Positions 17,839 to 26,209 of a DNA stretch of 41,470 nt are shown here, in pieces. Source of the DNA: an uncultured Clostridia bacterium (GTDB taxonomy: Bacteria > Bacillota > Clostridia > Oscillospirales > Ruminococcaceae); contig CANQYD010000016.1 of the NCBI GenBank assembly GCA_947627985.1, positions 1 to 41,470 of the forward strand. The letters are read 5' to 3'. How positions within the stretch are numbered: the first letter of the stretch is position 1; each line of letters begins with the position of its first letter. The translations under genes were made by a program, and so were the position numbers. The notes beneath the pieces were generated by a model. That model was not told the DNA's origin. It was given only the letters and a program-made list of their open reading frames with translations, and did no database searches.

Positions 17839-18111
17839 TTATCTTGCCTCTTCGGCGAATTCGCTGTCAACAAGGCTTACCAAGCTGTTGACAGCCTTTT
17901 CCTCGTCGGGACCGTCGGCGATGATTCTGATTCCGACTCCGCCGATGATACCGAGGGACAGAACTCCCAGAAGGCTCTTGCCGTTGACTCTGCGCTCTTC
18001 CTTTTCTACCCAGATGGACGATTTGAACTCGTTTGCCTTCTGAATGAAGAAGGTGGCAGGACGTGCATGCAGACCGATCTGATTCTTCACAACTACATCT
18101 TTTACGAACAT
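17839..18111 (-). CDS. ptsH: HPr-family phosphocarrier protein
   Basis: 90 residues. The phosphorylatable His15 lies in IGLHARPA, and Ser46, the HPr-kinase site, in NGKSLLGVLSLG. Both regulatory residues are present, so it could act in PTS transfer and in carbon catabolite control. It is monocistronic with its own promoter and terminator, not next to ptsI, so a Crh-like or other HPr paralogue is possible; His15 argues against a Crh-only role. GGAG lies 8 nt from the ATG. Confidence 0.9.
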   Translation of the reverse strand: MFVKDVVVKNQIGLHARPATFFIQKANEFKSSIWVEKEERRVNGKSLLGVLSLGIIGGVGIRIIADGPDEEKAVNSLVSLVDSEFAEEAR

Positions 18112-18193
18112 AACATACTCTCCGTTTCAAAAATTTTTCCGGTGCTTTGGGCATGAAGCCTCAAAGTCATAAACTTTTGATTGACCTACGCTT

Positions 18194-18222
18194 AGTATAT
18201 AGGGATTTTGCGGGATAGTCAA
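18194..18222 (-). promoter_or_regulatory. Promoter of the HPr gene
   Basis: TTGACT (18222-18217), a 17-nt spacer and TATACT (18199-18194). The remaining 18223-18360 stretch to trmD shows no gene and no clear terminator. Confidence 0.8.
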
Positions 18223-18360
18223 CGGACAAAACCGACGATTTAGCGGTTTTGGGCAAAATTTCTGCTAAATGATGATTTGCCGCCGAATTTACCGCTTTAG
18301 TTTTGGTGAATTTGCACGATATTTTTTAGCGTTTAAATGCATTTTGACGAATCCCAAAAT

Positions 18361-19122
18361 TCACTTAAAATCCAAAAAGTCTGACATATCCTCATATTTC
18401 GCCCTGAGCTCCGATAAAAACGCACGGTCGTAATCGTCTAAAGGCGCCGTTTCCAAAAGCTCGGGACGTTTAAGATACGTCTCTTCCAGCGACCTCTCGC
18501 GCCTCCATTTCAGGATGTTGGCATGATGCCCCGAGGTCAGAATCTCGGGCACCGAAAGCCCCTCCCAGACCTGCGGTTTGGTGTATTGAGGATACTCCAA
18601 AAGCCCGTTATAGTGACTTTCGTCGATGAAGCAGTCAGCCTGCGAGAGGGTCCCGTCAAGAAGCCTGACGACGCCGTCCGCAAGTATCATCGCAGGCAGT
18701 TCGCCGCCTGTCAGCACATAGTCGCCGATTGATATTTCCTCAGCTCCGAGCTTGTCGAGCACCCGCTGATCAACGCCCTCGTAGTGCCCGCAGAGAATGA
18801 AAAGGTCCTCGCCCAAAGCCGCCATCTCCTTCAGCGTCTGCTGGCTCAAAAGCTTTCCCCGCGGGGACATGTAGATCACCCTCGGCTTCCGCCCTTCCGT
18901 TACTGCTTTAAAGCACTGCCATATCGGCTCAGCCATTAAAAGCATGCCCTGCCGCTCGGAGTAGGGGGTGTCGTCAACCCGGTGGTGCTTGTCAAAGGCA
19001 TAGTCGCGTATCTGATGGCAATAGAGCTCGAAAACGCCTTTGTTACGGGCTCTTCCGACGATCGACTGCCCGAGATATGTCTCGCAGATGTCCGGGAAAA
19101 GCGTCGCGATATCAATTCTCAT
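18361..19122 (-). CDS. trmD: tRNA (guanine-37-N1)-methyltransferase
   Basis: 253 residues. It methylates G37 next to the anticodon using S-adenosylmethionine, preventing frameshifts. SPOUT-fold signatures: RIDIATLFPD, RQGMLLMAEP, FILCGHYEGVDQRV, EISIGDYVLTGGELPAM, and a C-terminal W.GLSVPEILTSGHH.NI..WR segment. ATG 19122 has GGAGGGG 7 nt upstream; the TTG at 19125 would add one residue. It overlaps rimM by 11 nt. Confidence 0.97.
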   Translation of the reverse strand: MRIDIATLFPDICETYLGQSIVGRARNKGVFELYCHQIRDYAFDKHHRVDDTPYSERQGMLLMAEPIWQCFKAVTEGRKPRVIYMSPRGKLLSQQTLKEMAALGEDLFILCGHYEGVDQRVLDKLGAEEISIGDYVLTGGELPAMILADGVVRLLDGTLSQADCFIDESHYNGLLEYPQYTKPQVWEGLSVPEILTSGHHANILKWRRERSLEETYLKRPELLETAPLDDYDRAFLSELRAKYEDMSDFLDFK

Positions 19123-19618
19123 CAAAAAGCCCCTCCATCTTAAATATTGTCATAACCCCGGCTTCCGGATCGGTTTTCAGCACCACCGAAGGTATTGCCG
19201 GAATATAGTATTTTTTGTCATTTTTAGTAATTTCATATACATCATTAGCGCCGGTTGAAAGTACGTCTGTGATCTTCCCAAGCGGTTCGCCGTCGGTGGA
19301 GACGATCTGCATACCGATGAGATCAGCGATGAAAAAGCTGCCTTTGGGGAGTTTAAGATCGTCGCGATCGGCGTATAATACGGCGTTTCGGAGGCTTTGA
19401 GCAGCCTCGGGGGTATCGATCCCTCGGATTTTGAGGATTGCCATATTTTCACTTTTTTGGCGTGCGCGATCGAGATCGTAGACGCGGGAGCCGTCCTTGG
19501 AGTAGAGTTTTTTAAGCTTTGAGAGGACGGCAGGGGAGTCAGCCCAGACCTGCGCGTTGACCTCGCCGCGGATACCGTGGATCGAGACGATTTTTACAAT
19601 TTCGAGATATTTCAGCAT
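19112..19618 (-). CDS. rimM: Ribosome maturation factor RimM
   Basis: 168 residues. It assists 30S head assembly by binding S19. The N-terminal IVSIHGIRGEVNAQVW and the central GIDTPEAAQSLRN match the family, followed by a PRC-barrel domain (from about 90: FFIADLIGMQIVSTDGEPLGKI). It is coupled to trmD. Unlike the usual continuous rpsP-khpA-rimM-trmD order, it is separated from khpA by a terminator and a repeat block, and I find no strong promoter for it. Confidence 0.95.
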   Translation of the reverse strand: MLKYLEIVKIVSIHGIRGEVNAQVWADSPAVLSKLKKLYSKDGSRVYDLDRARQKSENMAILKIRGIDTPEAAQSLRNAVLYADRDDLKLPKGSFFIADLIGMQIVSTDGEPLGKITDVLSTGANDVYEITKNDKKYYIPAIPSVVLKTDPEAGVMTIFKMEGLFDEN

Positions 19619-19627
19619 AACAACACC

Positions 19628-19670
19628 TATCAGAAGTCAGAATGTCAGATGGTCGGAGGTCAGAAATCTT
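19628..19670. repeat. Heptamer tandem repeat
   Basis: Units of the TCAGAAG / GTCAGAA / GTCGGAG type are repeated about five times with one-base drift, just upstream of rimM. The unit matches the array at 38707-38745. Confidence 0.6.
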
Positions 19671-19695
19671 TCACCCAACCTTAGTCGGGACAAGA

Positions 19696-19972
19696 CAAGT
19701 TTAGGATCAAGCCCTTTTTAAAGGGCTTGCAGGGGTCTCGGGGACAGAGTCCCCGAGTCGCGCTCCGCAGAGCGCGAAATCCCCGCAAGAGGACGGCGCA
19801 AGCCGTCGTCTTGCGGTTTTATCATTCAAAAAGCGCAGGAAGGGGAAAATGAAAACAGTCCGGTGGACTGTTTTCATCGGGGGAACCCTCGCCGGGGGTT
19901 CCCCCAACAAAAAACCGGCGACGAAGTCGCCCGGAGCCCCCTCTCCCTTGGGAGAGGGGGTTGGGGGTGAGG
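19696..19972. repeat. Composite intergenic repeat C (inverted copy of the A/D family)
   Basis: Read on the minus strand it has the same order as field A: a GGGCGACTTCGTCGCC hairpin, a TTTTGAATGATAAAA segment, a variable hairpin flanked by GCAA/TTGC, the GATTTCGCGCTCTGCGGAGC core (19781-19757), a variable hairpin (CTCGGGGAC / GTCCCCGAG), then a GCAAGCCC tail (19730-19696). Hairpin arms differ from A and D but remain paired. The 19973-20052 remainder shows no gene. Confidence 0.85.
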
Positions 19973-20052
19973 GAAAACGGGAAAGGGGTCTGGGGAAAAC
20001 CCTGCAAGGGTTGTCCCCACACTGCCTCGCGAAGCGAGGCAAAATCCCCCCC

Positions 20053-20084
20053 AAAACAAAAGCGGCTCTTTCACCAAGAGCCGC
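20053..20084 (-). terminator. Terminator after khpA
   Basis: On the minus strand GCGGCTCTT pairs with AAGAGCCGC (20084-20076 / 20070-20062), followed by TTTTGTTTT. It closes the ylxM-ffh-rpsP-khpA transcript before rimM. Confidence 0.85.
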
Positions 20085-20107
20085 ATGCACTTCGGGTTTT
20101 AGACCTT

Positions 20108-20341
20108 TTAGTCTATTTCCACCATAATGTCCTGTCCCATTTTGGCGGCGGCGGAGCGCATCAGGGTCCTGATCGCCTTGGCAATTCTGCCCTGCTTGCC
20201 GATTACTCTGCCCATATCGTCGGGGGCAACATGAAGATGATAAACGACGACGCCCTCCTCGTTGGGTTCGTCAACCGTTACTTCGACGGCGCTCTTGTCG
20301 TCAACAAGCCCTGCCGCGATATTTTTTAAAAGCTCTGTCAT
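20108..20341 (-). CDS. khpA: KH-domain RNA-binding protein KhpA
   Basis: 77 residues, a single KH domain with the GxxG loop in DDMGRVIGKQGRIAKAIRTLM. KhpA (YlqC) binds RNA and, with KhpB/EloR, influences cell elongation and division in Gram-positive bacteria. It sits directly after rpsP as in most Firmicutes. Confidence 0.95.
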   Translation of the reverse strand: MTELLKNIAAGLVDDKSAVEVTVDEPNEEGVVVYHLHVAPDDMGRVIGKQGRIAKAIRTLMRSAAAKMGQDIMVEID

Positions 20342-20433
20342 TTTTTCTTACCCGTCCCCGGATTTTCCGGGGGAATTTCCTTTCTTGATGTATGATTTCG
20401 GCACCTTTTAAGATGCCGTTGACCTAAAGCCTA

Positions 20434-20676
20434 TCAGAGTATGCCGTTCTTTTTGAACAGCGCCTTGACGGTTTCGGTCGGCTGAGCGCCCTGGGAGATC
20501 CATGTCTTAGCCTTTTCCGCGTCGGCTTTGAACGCCGCGGGCTCGGTAGTCGGATCATAGTAGCCTATCTCCTCGATGAATCTTCCGTCTCGGGGATAGC
20601 GGGAGTCGGCAACGACAATGCGGTAGAAGGGGTCCTTCTTCGCGCCGATTCTGCGGAGCCTGATTTTAACTGCCAT
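20434..20676 (-). CDS. rpsP: 30S ribosomal protein S16
   Basis: 80 residues, starting [26 protein letters not shown] (over the first 26 positions), diagnostic of S16. It stabilises 16S rRNA folding in the 30S body. AGGAGGTGACA precedes the ATG. It is located between ffh and khpA. Confidence 0.97.
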   Translation of the reverse strand: MAVKIRLRRIGAKKDPFYRIVVADSRYPRDGRFIEEIGYYDPTTEPAAFKADAEKAKTWISQGAQPTETVKALFKKNGIL

Positions 20677-20740
20677 TTATTGTCACCTCCTGAAAGTGAT
20701 CTTAGGATAACTATATTTCAAGACATTGACGCCTTAAAAA

Positions 20741-22114
20741 CTATTTCATGTTGCGGATTTCGTCCATCAGCTCTTTCGGCATTCCGGGGATAAATTTTCG
20801 CCTCTTGCCCTTGCCGTTTCTTCCGGAGCCTGTGACGCCCATCTGCTTCATCATCTTCTGCATCTGCTCAAACTGCTTCAGCAGTCTGTTGACGTCCTCG
20901 ACCCTCGTGCCGCTTCCCGCCGCGATACGCCTTTTTCTTGAGGGATTTATCAGCGACGGCTTTGCACGTTCGGCGGGAGTCATCGATAAGATCATCGCCT
21001 CCGTCCTCGGGAGCTGTTTTTCGTCGATTTTTGATTCATCGATCTTCCCCGCGCCCGGTATCATCTCAAGAAGAGAGCGAAGCGATCCCATTTTCCGAAG
21101 CTGCTTCATCTGATCCAAAAGATCATTCATGTCAAATCCGCCGTTTTCAAGCTTCTGAGCCATTTTAGCGGCTTCTTTTTCATCGATGGTGTTCTGAGCC
21201 TTCTCAATGAGCGACAGCACATCTCCCATGCCGAGAATTCTCGATGCCATTCTCTCGGGGTGGAAGGGCTCGAAGTCGTCAAGCTTTTCACCGGTACCCA
21301 CAAACTTTATCGGCTTACCGGTAGCAGCAAGCACCGACAGAGCCGCGCCGCCTCTTGTATCGGAATCGAGCTTTGTTAAGATAACGCTGTCTATCCCTAT
21401 CTCCTTATCGAACGTCTCCGCGACGTTTACCGCTTCCTGACCGGTCATCGCGTCCACGACGAGGATTATCTCCGACGGCTCTGCGAGCTCTTTTATATCC
21501 CGAAGCTCCTTCATCAGCTCCTCATCGATCTGCAAACGTCCCGCCGTATCAAGAAGCACGACGTCGTTTCCGTGATCTTTAGCGTGCTTTATCGCTTCTT
21601 TTGCGATAGTCCTCGGGTCGATCTGACCCATCTCAAAGACGGGCACGCCCGCTCTCTCACCTACGATTTTCAGCTGATCGATAGCGGCAGGGCGGTAGAT
21701 ATCGCACCCGACCAATAGCGGGCGCCTGTCCATACCCTTAAAATACTTTGCAAGTTTTGCGGCATGCGTTGTCTTACCGCTTCCCTGAAGCCCGCACATC
21801 ATGATGACGCAGGGGGGCTTCGGCGGAAAGTTTATCTTTGTATTCGATTCGCCCATCAGCTTGACGAGCTCTTCGTTGACTATCTTGATGACCTGCTGAG
21901 CCGGGGTGAGGCTTTCCAAGACCTCGGAGCCTATGCATCTCTCGGTCAGCTTTGCGACGAAGTCCTTGACGACTTTGTAGCTGACGTCAGCCTCCAAAAG
22001 CGCCATTCTGACCTCTCTCATGCAGGTCTTGACGTCGGCTTCCGAGAGTTTGCCGCGGTTTTTCAGTTTTTTGAATACGTTTGAAAGCTTTTCGGACAAC
22101 CCTTCAAAAGCCAA
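20741..22114 (-). CDS. ffh: Signal recognition particle GTPase Ffh
   Basis: 457 residues: N and G domains (1-295) followed by a Met-rich M domain. The P loop is GLQGSGKTTHAAK (near 108-120). The DTAGR motif, TKLDSDTRGG and the SRKRRIAAGSG segment of the M domain, which contacts 4.5S/6S SRP RNA, are present. Ffh delivers nascent membrane and secreted proteins to FtsY. The start is TTG with GAGGAG 9 nt upstream. It follows ylxM, its usual partner in Firmicutes. Confidence 0.97.
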   Translation of the reverse strand: MAFEGLSEKLSNVFKKLKNRGKLSEADVKTCMREVRMALLEADVSYKVVKDFVAKLTERCIGSEVLESLTPAQQVIKIVNEELVKLMGESNTKINFPPKPPCVIMMCGLQGSGKTTHAAKLAKYFKGMDRRPLLVGCDIYRPAAIDQLKIVGERAGVPVFEMGQIDPRTIAKEAIKHAKDHGNDVVLLDTAGRLQIDEELMKELRDIKELAEPSEIILVVDAMTGQEAVNVAETFDKEIGIDSVILTKLDSDTRGGAALSVLAATGKPIKFVGTGEKLDDFEPFHPERMASRILGMGDVLSLIEKAQNTIDEKEAAKMAQKLENGGFDMNDLLDQMKQLRKMGSLRSLLEMIPGAGKIDESKIDEKQLPRTEAMILSMTPAERAKPSLINPSRKRRIAAGSGTRVEDVNRLLKQFEQMQKMMKQMGVTGSGRNGKGKRRKFIPGMPKELMDEIRNMK

Positions 22115-22127
22115 TTTCCAGCACTCC

Positions 22128-22490
22128 TCACTGTCTGCCGTTTGCGACGGCGGATTTTATCCTTTCGAGCTTCTCGATGACGTTTTTGGTCGTGGTATAT
22201 GAGCGGCAGTCGGCGATAATCCCGTCGCAGCCCTCTTTCACGATGTCAAGAAGCCGGTCGTACTTTTCCATCATCTTGACGCACCCGATCTTTTTCTCAA
22301 GATCGTCAAGCGTCTCCTCGCCTCTCTTGATGGCGTCTCTGACGCCTTGGCGGGATATCTCGGCGCCCTCGGCTATTTCGGAAAGTGAGAGGTCCTCATT
22401 GTAATAGAGCTCCAGCATATCCCGCTGTTTGTCTGTCAGAACGCCTCCGTAAATATCCAGAAGAGAGGCATATCTCAAGTCCTTAGCCAC
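22128..22490 (-). CDS. ylxM: YlxM/UPF0122 family helix-turn-helix protein
   Basis: 120 residues from a GTG start. GGAGGG lies 8 nt before the GTG, whereas the TTG at 22523 has no site. The helix-turn-helix reads LSLSEIAEGAEISRQGVRDAIKR. YlxM is associated with the SRP pathway and in streptococci modulates SRP assembly. It ends 13 nt before ffh, so the pair is clearly one operon. Confidence 0.93.
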   Translation of the reverse strand: MAKDLRYASLLDIYGGVLTDKQRDMLELYYNEDLSLSEIAEGAEISRQGVRDAIKRGEETLDDLEKKIGCVKMMEKYDRLLDIVKEGCDGIIADCRSYTTTKNVIEKLERIKSAVANGRQ

Positions 22491-22566
22491 AATATCACCC
22501 TCCAAAATAACGCTTGACCGCAATATGTCGTGTCAAATGTAAAGCTAAACAACTTTACACCTGTAT

Positions 22567-22595
22567 ATTATATACCATTTCCTCCGACTTGTCAA
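22567..22595 (-). promoter_or_regulatory. Consensus sigma-A promoter of the ylxM-ffh operon
   Basis: TTGACA (22595-22590), a 17-nt spacer and TATAAT (22572-22567). Both hexamers match the consensus fully. Confidence 0.9.
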
Positions 22596-22709
22596 GGGGT
22601 TGTGAAAAATTTTTTGAATTTTATACTTTCGGTAATTTTTATGACATTTCTCCGACCCTTGCAATAAAAAGCCTTCACCGCGCATTTATCTTATAAAAGG
22701 AGGGGTATC

Positions 22710-24038
22710 ATGAAAAAATATCTTCCGAGCCTGATCTTCGGGCTCATCAGTCTTGCCGCGGTCGCAGGGCTGTTTATCTATCTCGACCGCAGACCCGATC
22801 GGACGGTAGGGGACAGCGAAAGTCCCGAAAAGGTGCTTAAAATGGAGCTTTGCGATGACGGCAGCTACTACATAATCACCGGGCTCGGCTCATACGATTC
22901 CCCGGACGTCGTGATTCCGTCTGAGAGGGAGGGGATTCCGATTTGCGAGATCGGTGCGCGAGCATTTTGGCAAAATCCGGATATTGCCTCGGTCACGATA
23001 CCCGACACCGTCACGGCAATCAAAGAGGCGGCTTTTCGGGGCACCTCGATATCCGAAATCACGATTCCTAAGAGCGTGAAGGTCATCGAAGGCTACGTCT
23101 TTGCCGACTGTGAAAGGCTTGAGACCGCGGTTCTTCCCGATGATATTGATATTCTGGGCGAGCATCTTTTTGAGGGATGCAGCAGGCTCCGGGAGGTCAA
23201 TATCCCGAAAAATATCACGGAAATTCCGGCAGCGATGTTCCAAAGATGCATAAATCTTGAAAATATTGACATGCCGGACAATATCGAAATTATCGGGGAA
23301 GAGGCGTTCAAAGTTTGCGATAAGCTTCGCAGTATCAGCCTCCCCGAGGGCTTGAAGCATATCCGAAGAAGCGCTTTCAGCGGCGCGAAGATCACCCGAA
23401 TCGACCTCCCCGACAGCCTCGAAACGATCGGCTCCCACGCGTTTTACGGCTGCCCGATTTCGGAAATCGACCTGCCGGAGGGGCTTCGGGAGATCGGCAG
23501 CTTTGCCTTCGGCAGGACCGATTTGGAGAGCGTTTATATTCCAGCAAGCGTGGAAAGCATGGATTTGGACGGCTTCGACGAGAGCTCGGGAAGCCCGTTT
23601 TCGCGGTGTAAAAACCTTAAAAATATTACAATATCCGAGAGCAACCCGGTTTATTACATCAAAAATAACTGCATAATCACGCGCACCGGCGAGCTTTTGT
23701 TTGCCTTAAGACCCGAGGACGTCCCGACCAACGGGAGTATCAAGGTCATCGGGCATTTTGCCTACAGCGGGATCGAGGCTGATCGGATCGTCGTTCCCGA
23801 GGGAGTTGTCGAGATAAAAGATAACGGCATTAGCGATTACGACTGCGTTCGGGAGATTATCCTGCCTTCGACCCTCGCGAAGATGGGCTATAACGCCATC
23901 AGCGCGACGGGGACAAAACTTGAGTCCGCCGAGAGGATCGGCTTTGAGGGCACACGCGAGCAGTGGGCTGAGATGGACAGGGACCCGGAGTGGCTGATGA
24001 ACAGGGATAAGGTGCTGGTGATCGATTTGGCGGGGTGA
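22710..24038 (+). CDS. Membrane-anchored BspA-type leucine-rich repeat protein
   Basis: 442 residues. One N-terminal transmembrane segment (about 5-24, no lipobox) is followed by about ten LRR_5/BspA repeats. The repeating pattern is IGxxAFxxCxxLxxIxIPxxVxxI, seen in variants such as LRSISLPEGLKHI and RIDLPDSLETIGSHAF. Such proteins are usually surface-exposed and may bind host or dietary polymers. The final segment (FEGTREQWAEM) matches the typical end of this class. GGAGG lies before the ATG. It is a single gene, convergent with aspS across repeat block D. Confidence 0.9.
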   Translation: MKKYLPSLIFGLISLAAVAGLFIYLDRRPDRTVGDSESPEKVLKMELCDDGSYYIITGLGSYDSPDVVIPSEREGIPICEIGARAFWQNPDIASVTIPDTVTAIKEAAFRGTSISEITIPKSVKVIEGYVFADCERLETAVLPDDIDILGEHLFEGCSRLREVNIPKNITEIPAAMFQRCINLENIDMPDNIEIIGEEAFKVCDKLRSISLPEGLKHIRRSAFSGAKITRIDLPDSLETIGSHAFYGCPISEIDLPEGLREIGSFAFGRTDLESVYIPASVESMDLDGFDESSGSPFSRCKNLKNITISESNPVYYIKNNCIITRTGELLFALRPEDVPTNGSIKVIGHFAYSGIEADRIVVPEGVVEIKDNGISDYDCVREIILPSTLAKMGYNAISATGTKLESAERIGFEGTREQWAEMDRDPEWLMNRDKVLVIDLAG

Positions 24039-24107
24039 CTTTAAGGGGGACCTGTTGGAAAAGGGCTTTCCCCGCAGATGCCGGGTCACGCCTCTCTCCA
24101 AGGAAGA

Positions 24108-24360
24108 GGGGGCGTACCCTCACCCCTGACCCCTCTCCCTGAAGGAGAGGGGGGAGCCTCGCTTCGCTCGGCTCCGTGGGGCACCCCTGCGGGGTTCCCC
24201 ACACCCCTCCGGCTTCGGGCGACTTCGTCGCCCTCTTTTGAACGATAAAAGCAAAAAGAACAGCTCTCGCTGTCCTTTTTGCAGGGATTTCGCGCTCTGC
24301 GGAGCGCGACGAGGGGCTCTGCCCCTCGACCCCGCCCGCTTTTTGAGGAAAAGCGGGGCA
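24108..24360. repeat. Composite intergenic repeat D
   Basis: Positions 24156-24310 repeat 11889-12043 at about 97% identity over 155 bp. The following hairpin arms differ but stay paired (GAGGGGC / GCCCCTC here, CCAAGGGC / GCCCTTGG in A). A further hairpin (CCGCTTTT / AAAAGCGG) ends the block. No gene is supported between 24039 and 24409. Confidence 0.88.
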
Positions 24361-24409
24361 AAACCTTTTTGCCTTGTCTCATTTCGGACTAATTGTAAAA
24401 TCTAACCCC

Positions 24410-26182
24410 TCACTCATCAACAACCGTCTCAATATGCAGCTCCCTCAGCTGCTTCTCATCGACCGGCGACGGGCAGCCGCTCATCAGTTCGCTTGCGTTC
24501 TGCACCTTCGGGAACGCGATAACGTCCCTCAGATTATCCGCACCGCACAAAATCATCGAGATCCTGTCCAGCCCAAGACCCATGCCTCCATGCGGCGGCG
24601 CACCGTATTTATACGCCTCGACCAAGAATCCGAACTTCGCCTCGATCTCTTCATCACTAAGCCCCAGCGCCTCAAACATGCGGTTTTGCAGCTCGGGATC
24701 GGTGATCCTCATCGACCCGGAGCAGAGCTCGGTGCCGTTTAAAACGAGGTCAAACGCCGTCGCCCGGACCTTTTCGGGATCGCTGTCAAGATATGGCAGA
24801 CACTCCTCGAGCGGCATCGTGAAGGGGTGATGCGCAGCCTCCCACTCGCCGGTCTCCTCATTCATCTCAAAGAAGGGCATTTCGACGATCCACAGAAGGT
24901 TAAATTTGTCCTCGGGGATCATCTCAAGCCGCCTTGCGACGATCTGCCGAACGGCTCCCAAGACCGTGCAGACGGTCTTTTTCTTGTCAGCCGCGATGAA
25001 TACCACGTCGCCCTTTTTAGCGCCGACGGCATTTATAATATCTTCCAATTCTCCCTCTTTCAGGAATTTTGCAAAGGAGCAGGACGGCTGATCCTCCACC
25101 CATCTGATATAGGAAAGACCCTTAGCGCCGATTCCCTTTGCGTGCTCGATGATTTTGTCGATTTCTTTTCTGGAATATGTTCCCGCCCCGGCTTCTGCGA
25201 CGATAGACCTGACGGTCCCGCCGTCCTCCATCGCGCTCTTGAAAACGGGAAACTCGGTTTTACCTGCGATCTCCGAAATATCGATGATCTCCATGCCGTA
25301 TCTCGTATCCGGCTTGTCGGTGCCGTATCTGTTCATTGCGTCCGCAAAAGTCAGACGGGGCAGGGGAGTCGCGATATCAATTCCCTTAATCTCTTTAAAT
25401 AATCTCCTGACCCAGCCCTCGGCGACCTGCCTGATGTCCTCCTCGCTTACAAATGACATTTCGAGGTCGATCTGCGTAAATTCCGGCTGGCGGTCGGCTC
25501 GAAGGTCCTCGTCGCGGAAGCATCTTGCGAGCTGTATATATCTATCAAATCCGGCCACCATCAGCAGCTGCTTGTAGATTTGGGGAGACTGCGGCAGCGC
25601 GTAGAATTTCCCCTCATGGATCCTCGACGGCACGAGATAGTCCCTCGCGCCCTCGGGGGTGGATTTCATCATCATCGGCGTCTCGATCTCGATGAATCCG
25701 TTTTCATAGAAGTAATCCCTCGTGACCTTTGCGATCTTGTGGCGTGTCAGGATATTCTGCGTGAGGCGCTGATTTCTCAGATCGAGATATCTGTATCTCA
25801 GCTTCAGTTCGTCGTTTACCTTATCCGAATTCGAGACCTCAAAAGGCGTAGTCTGGGCTTTTGAGAGGATTTTCAATTCCCTGACCTTGATCTCTACCGT
25901 GCCCGTCGGAATGTCCTTGTTTACGCTTTCACGCGGGGAGATGTCTCCCGTCGCCATCAAAACGTACTCGTTTCTGACCGTCGCCGCCTTTTCAAACAGC
26001 TCCCTGTCGGTATAGTCGCCGAATGCGAGTTGCACGATCCCGGTGCGGTCTCTTAGGTCGATAAAAATAAGGTTTCCCAAATTTCTTATCTTCTGCACGA
26101 ACCCGCAGACCGTCACCTCGCAGGGTTTAAGCGGCACTTCGCCGCAGTAATGTGTTCTCCTTGAATTTCCCATCGTGTCCAT
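24410..26182 (-). CDS. aspS: Aspartyl-tRNA synthetase (bacterial type)
   Basis: 590 residues. It charges tRNA-Asp. An N-terminal OB anticodon-binding fold (VCGFVQKIRNLGNLIFIDLRD), class II catalytic motifs (PQSPQIYKQLLM; CFRDEDLRADRQPEFTQID; GLGLDRI at the C-terminus) and the inserted GAD domain (about 285-420) are all present, which marks the bacterial form. It follows hisS by 27 nt. The ATG at 26182 has GGAG 10 nt upstream; an ATG three codons in is the alternative. Confidence 0.97.
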   Translation of the reverse strand: MDTMGNSRRTHYCGEVPLKPCEVTVCGFVQKIRNLGNLIFIDLRDRTGIVQLAFGDYTDRELFEKAATVRNEYVLMATGDISPRESVNKDIPTGTVEIKVRELKILSKAQTTPFEVSNSDKVNDELKLRYRYLDLRNQRLTQNILTRHKIAKVTRDYFYENGFIEIETPMMMKSTPEGARDYLVPSRIHEGKFYALPQSPQIYKQLLMVAGFDRYIQLARCFRDEDLRADRQPEFTQIDLEMSFVSEEDIRQVAEGWVRRLFKEIKGIDIATPLPRLTFADAMNRYGTDKPDTRYGMEIIDISEIAGKTEFPVFKSAMEDGGTVRSIVAEAGAGTYSRKEIDKIIEHAKGIGAKGLSYIRWVEDQPSCSFAKFLKEGELEDIINAVGAKKGDVVFIAADKKKTVCTVLGAVRQIVARRLEMIPEDKFNLLWIVEMPFFEMNEETGEWEAAHHPFTMPLEECLPYLDSDPEKVRATAFDLVLNGTELCSGSMRITDPELQNRMFEALGLSDEEIEAKFGFLVEAYKYGAPPHGGMGLGLDRISMILCGADNLRDVIAFPKVQNASELMSGCPSPVDEKQLRELHIETVVDE

Positions 26183-26209
26183 ATTTTAGTTGCTCCTTTT
26201 TATATAAAA

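Noticed and set aside
19849-20127. 92-residue plus-strand reading in repeat block C
   Set aside because: Runs through hairpins and opposite the khpA terminator; residues mirror palindromes.
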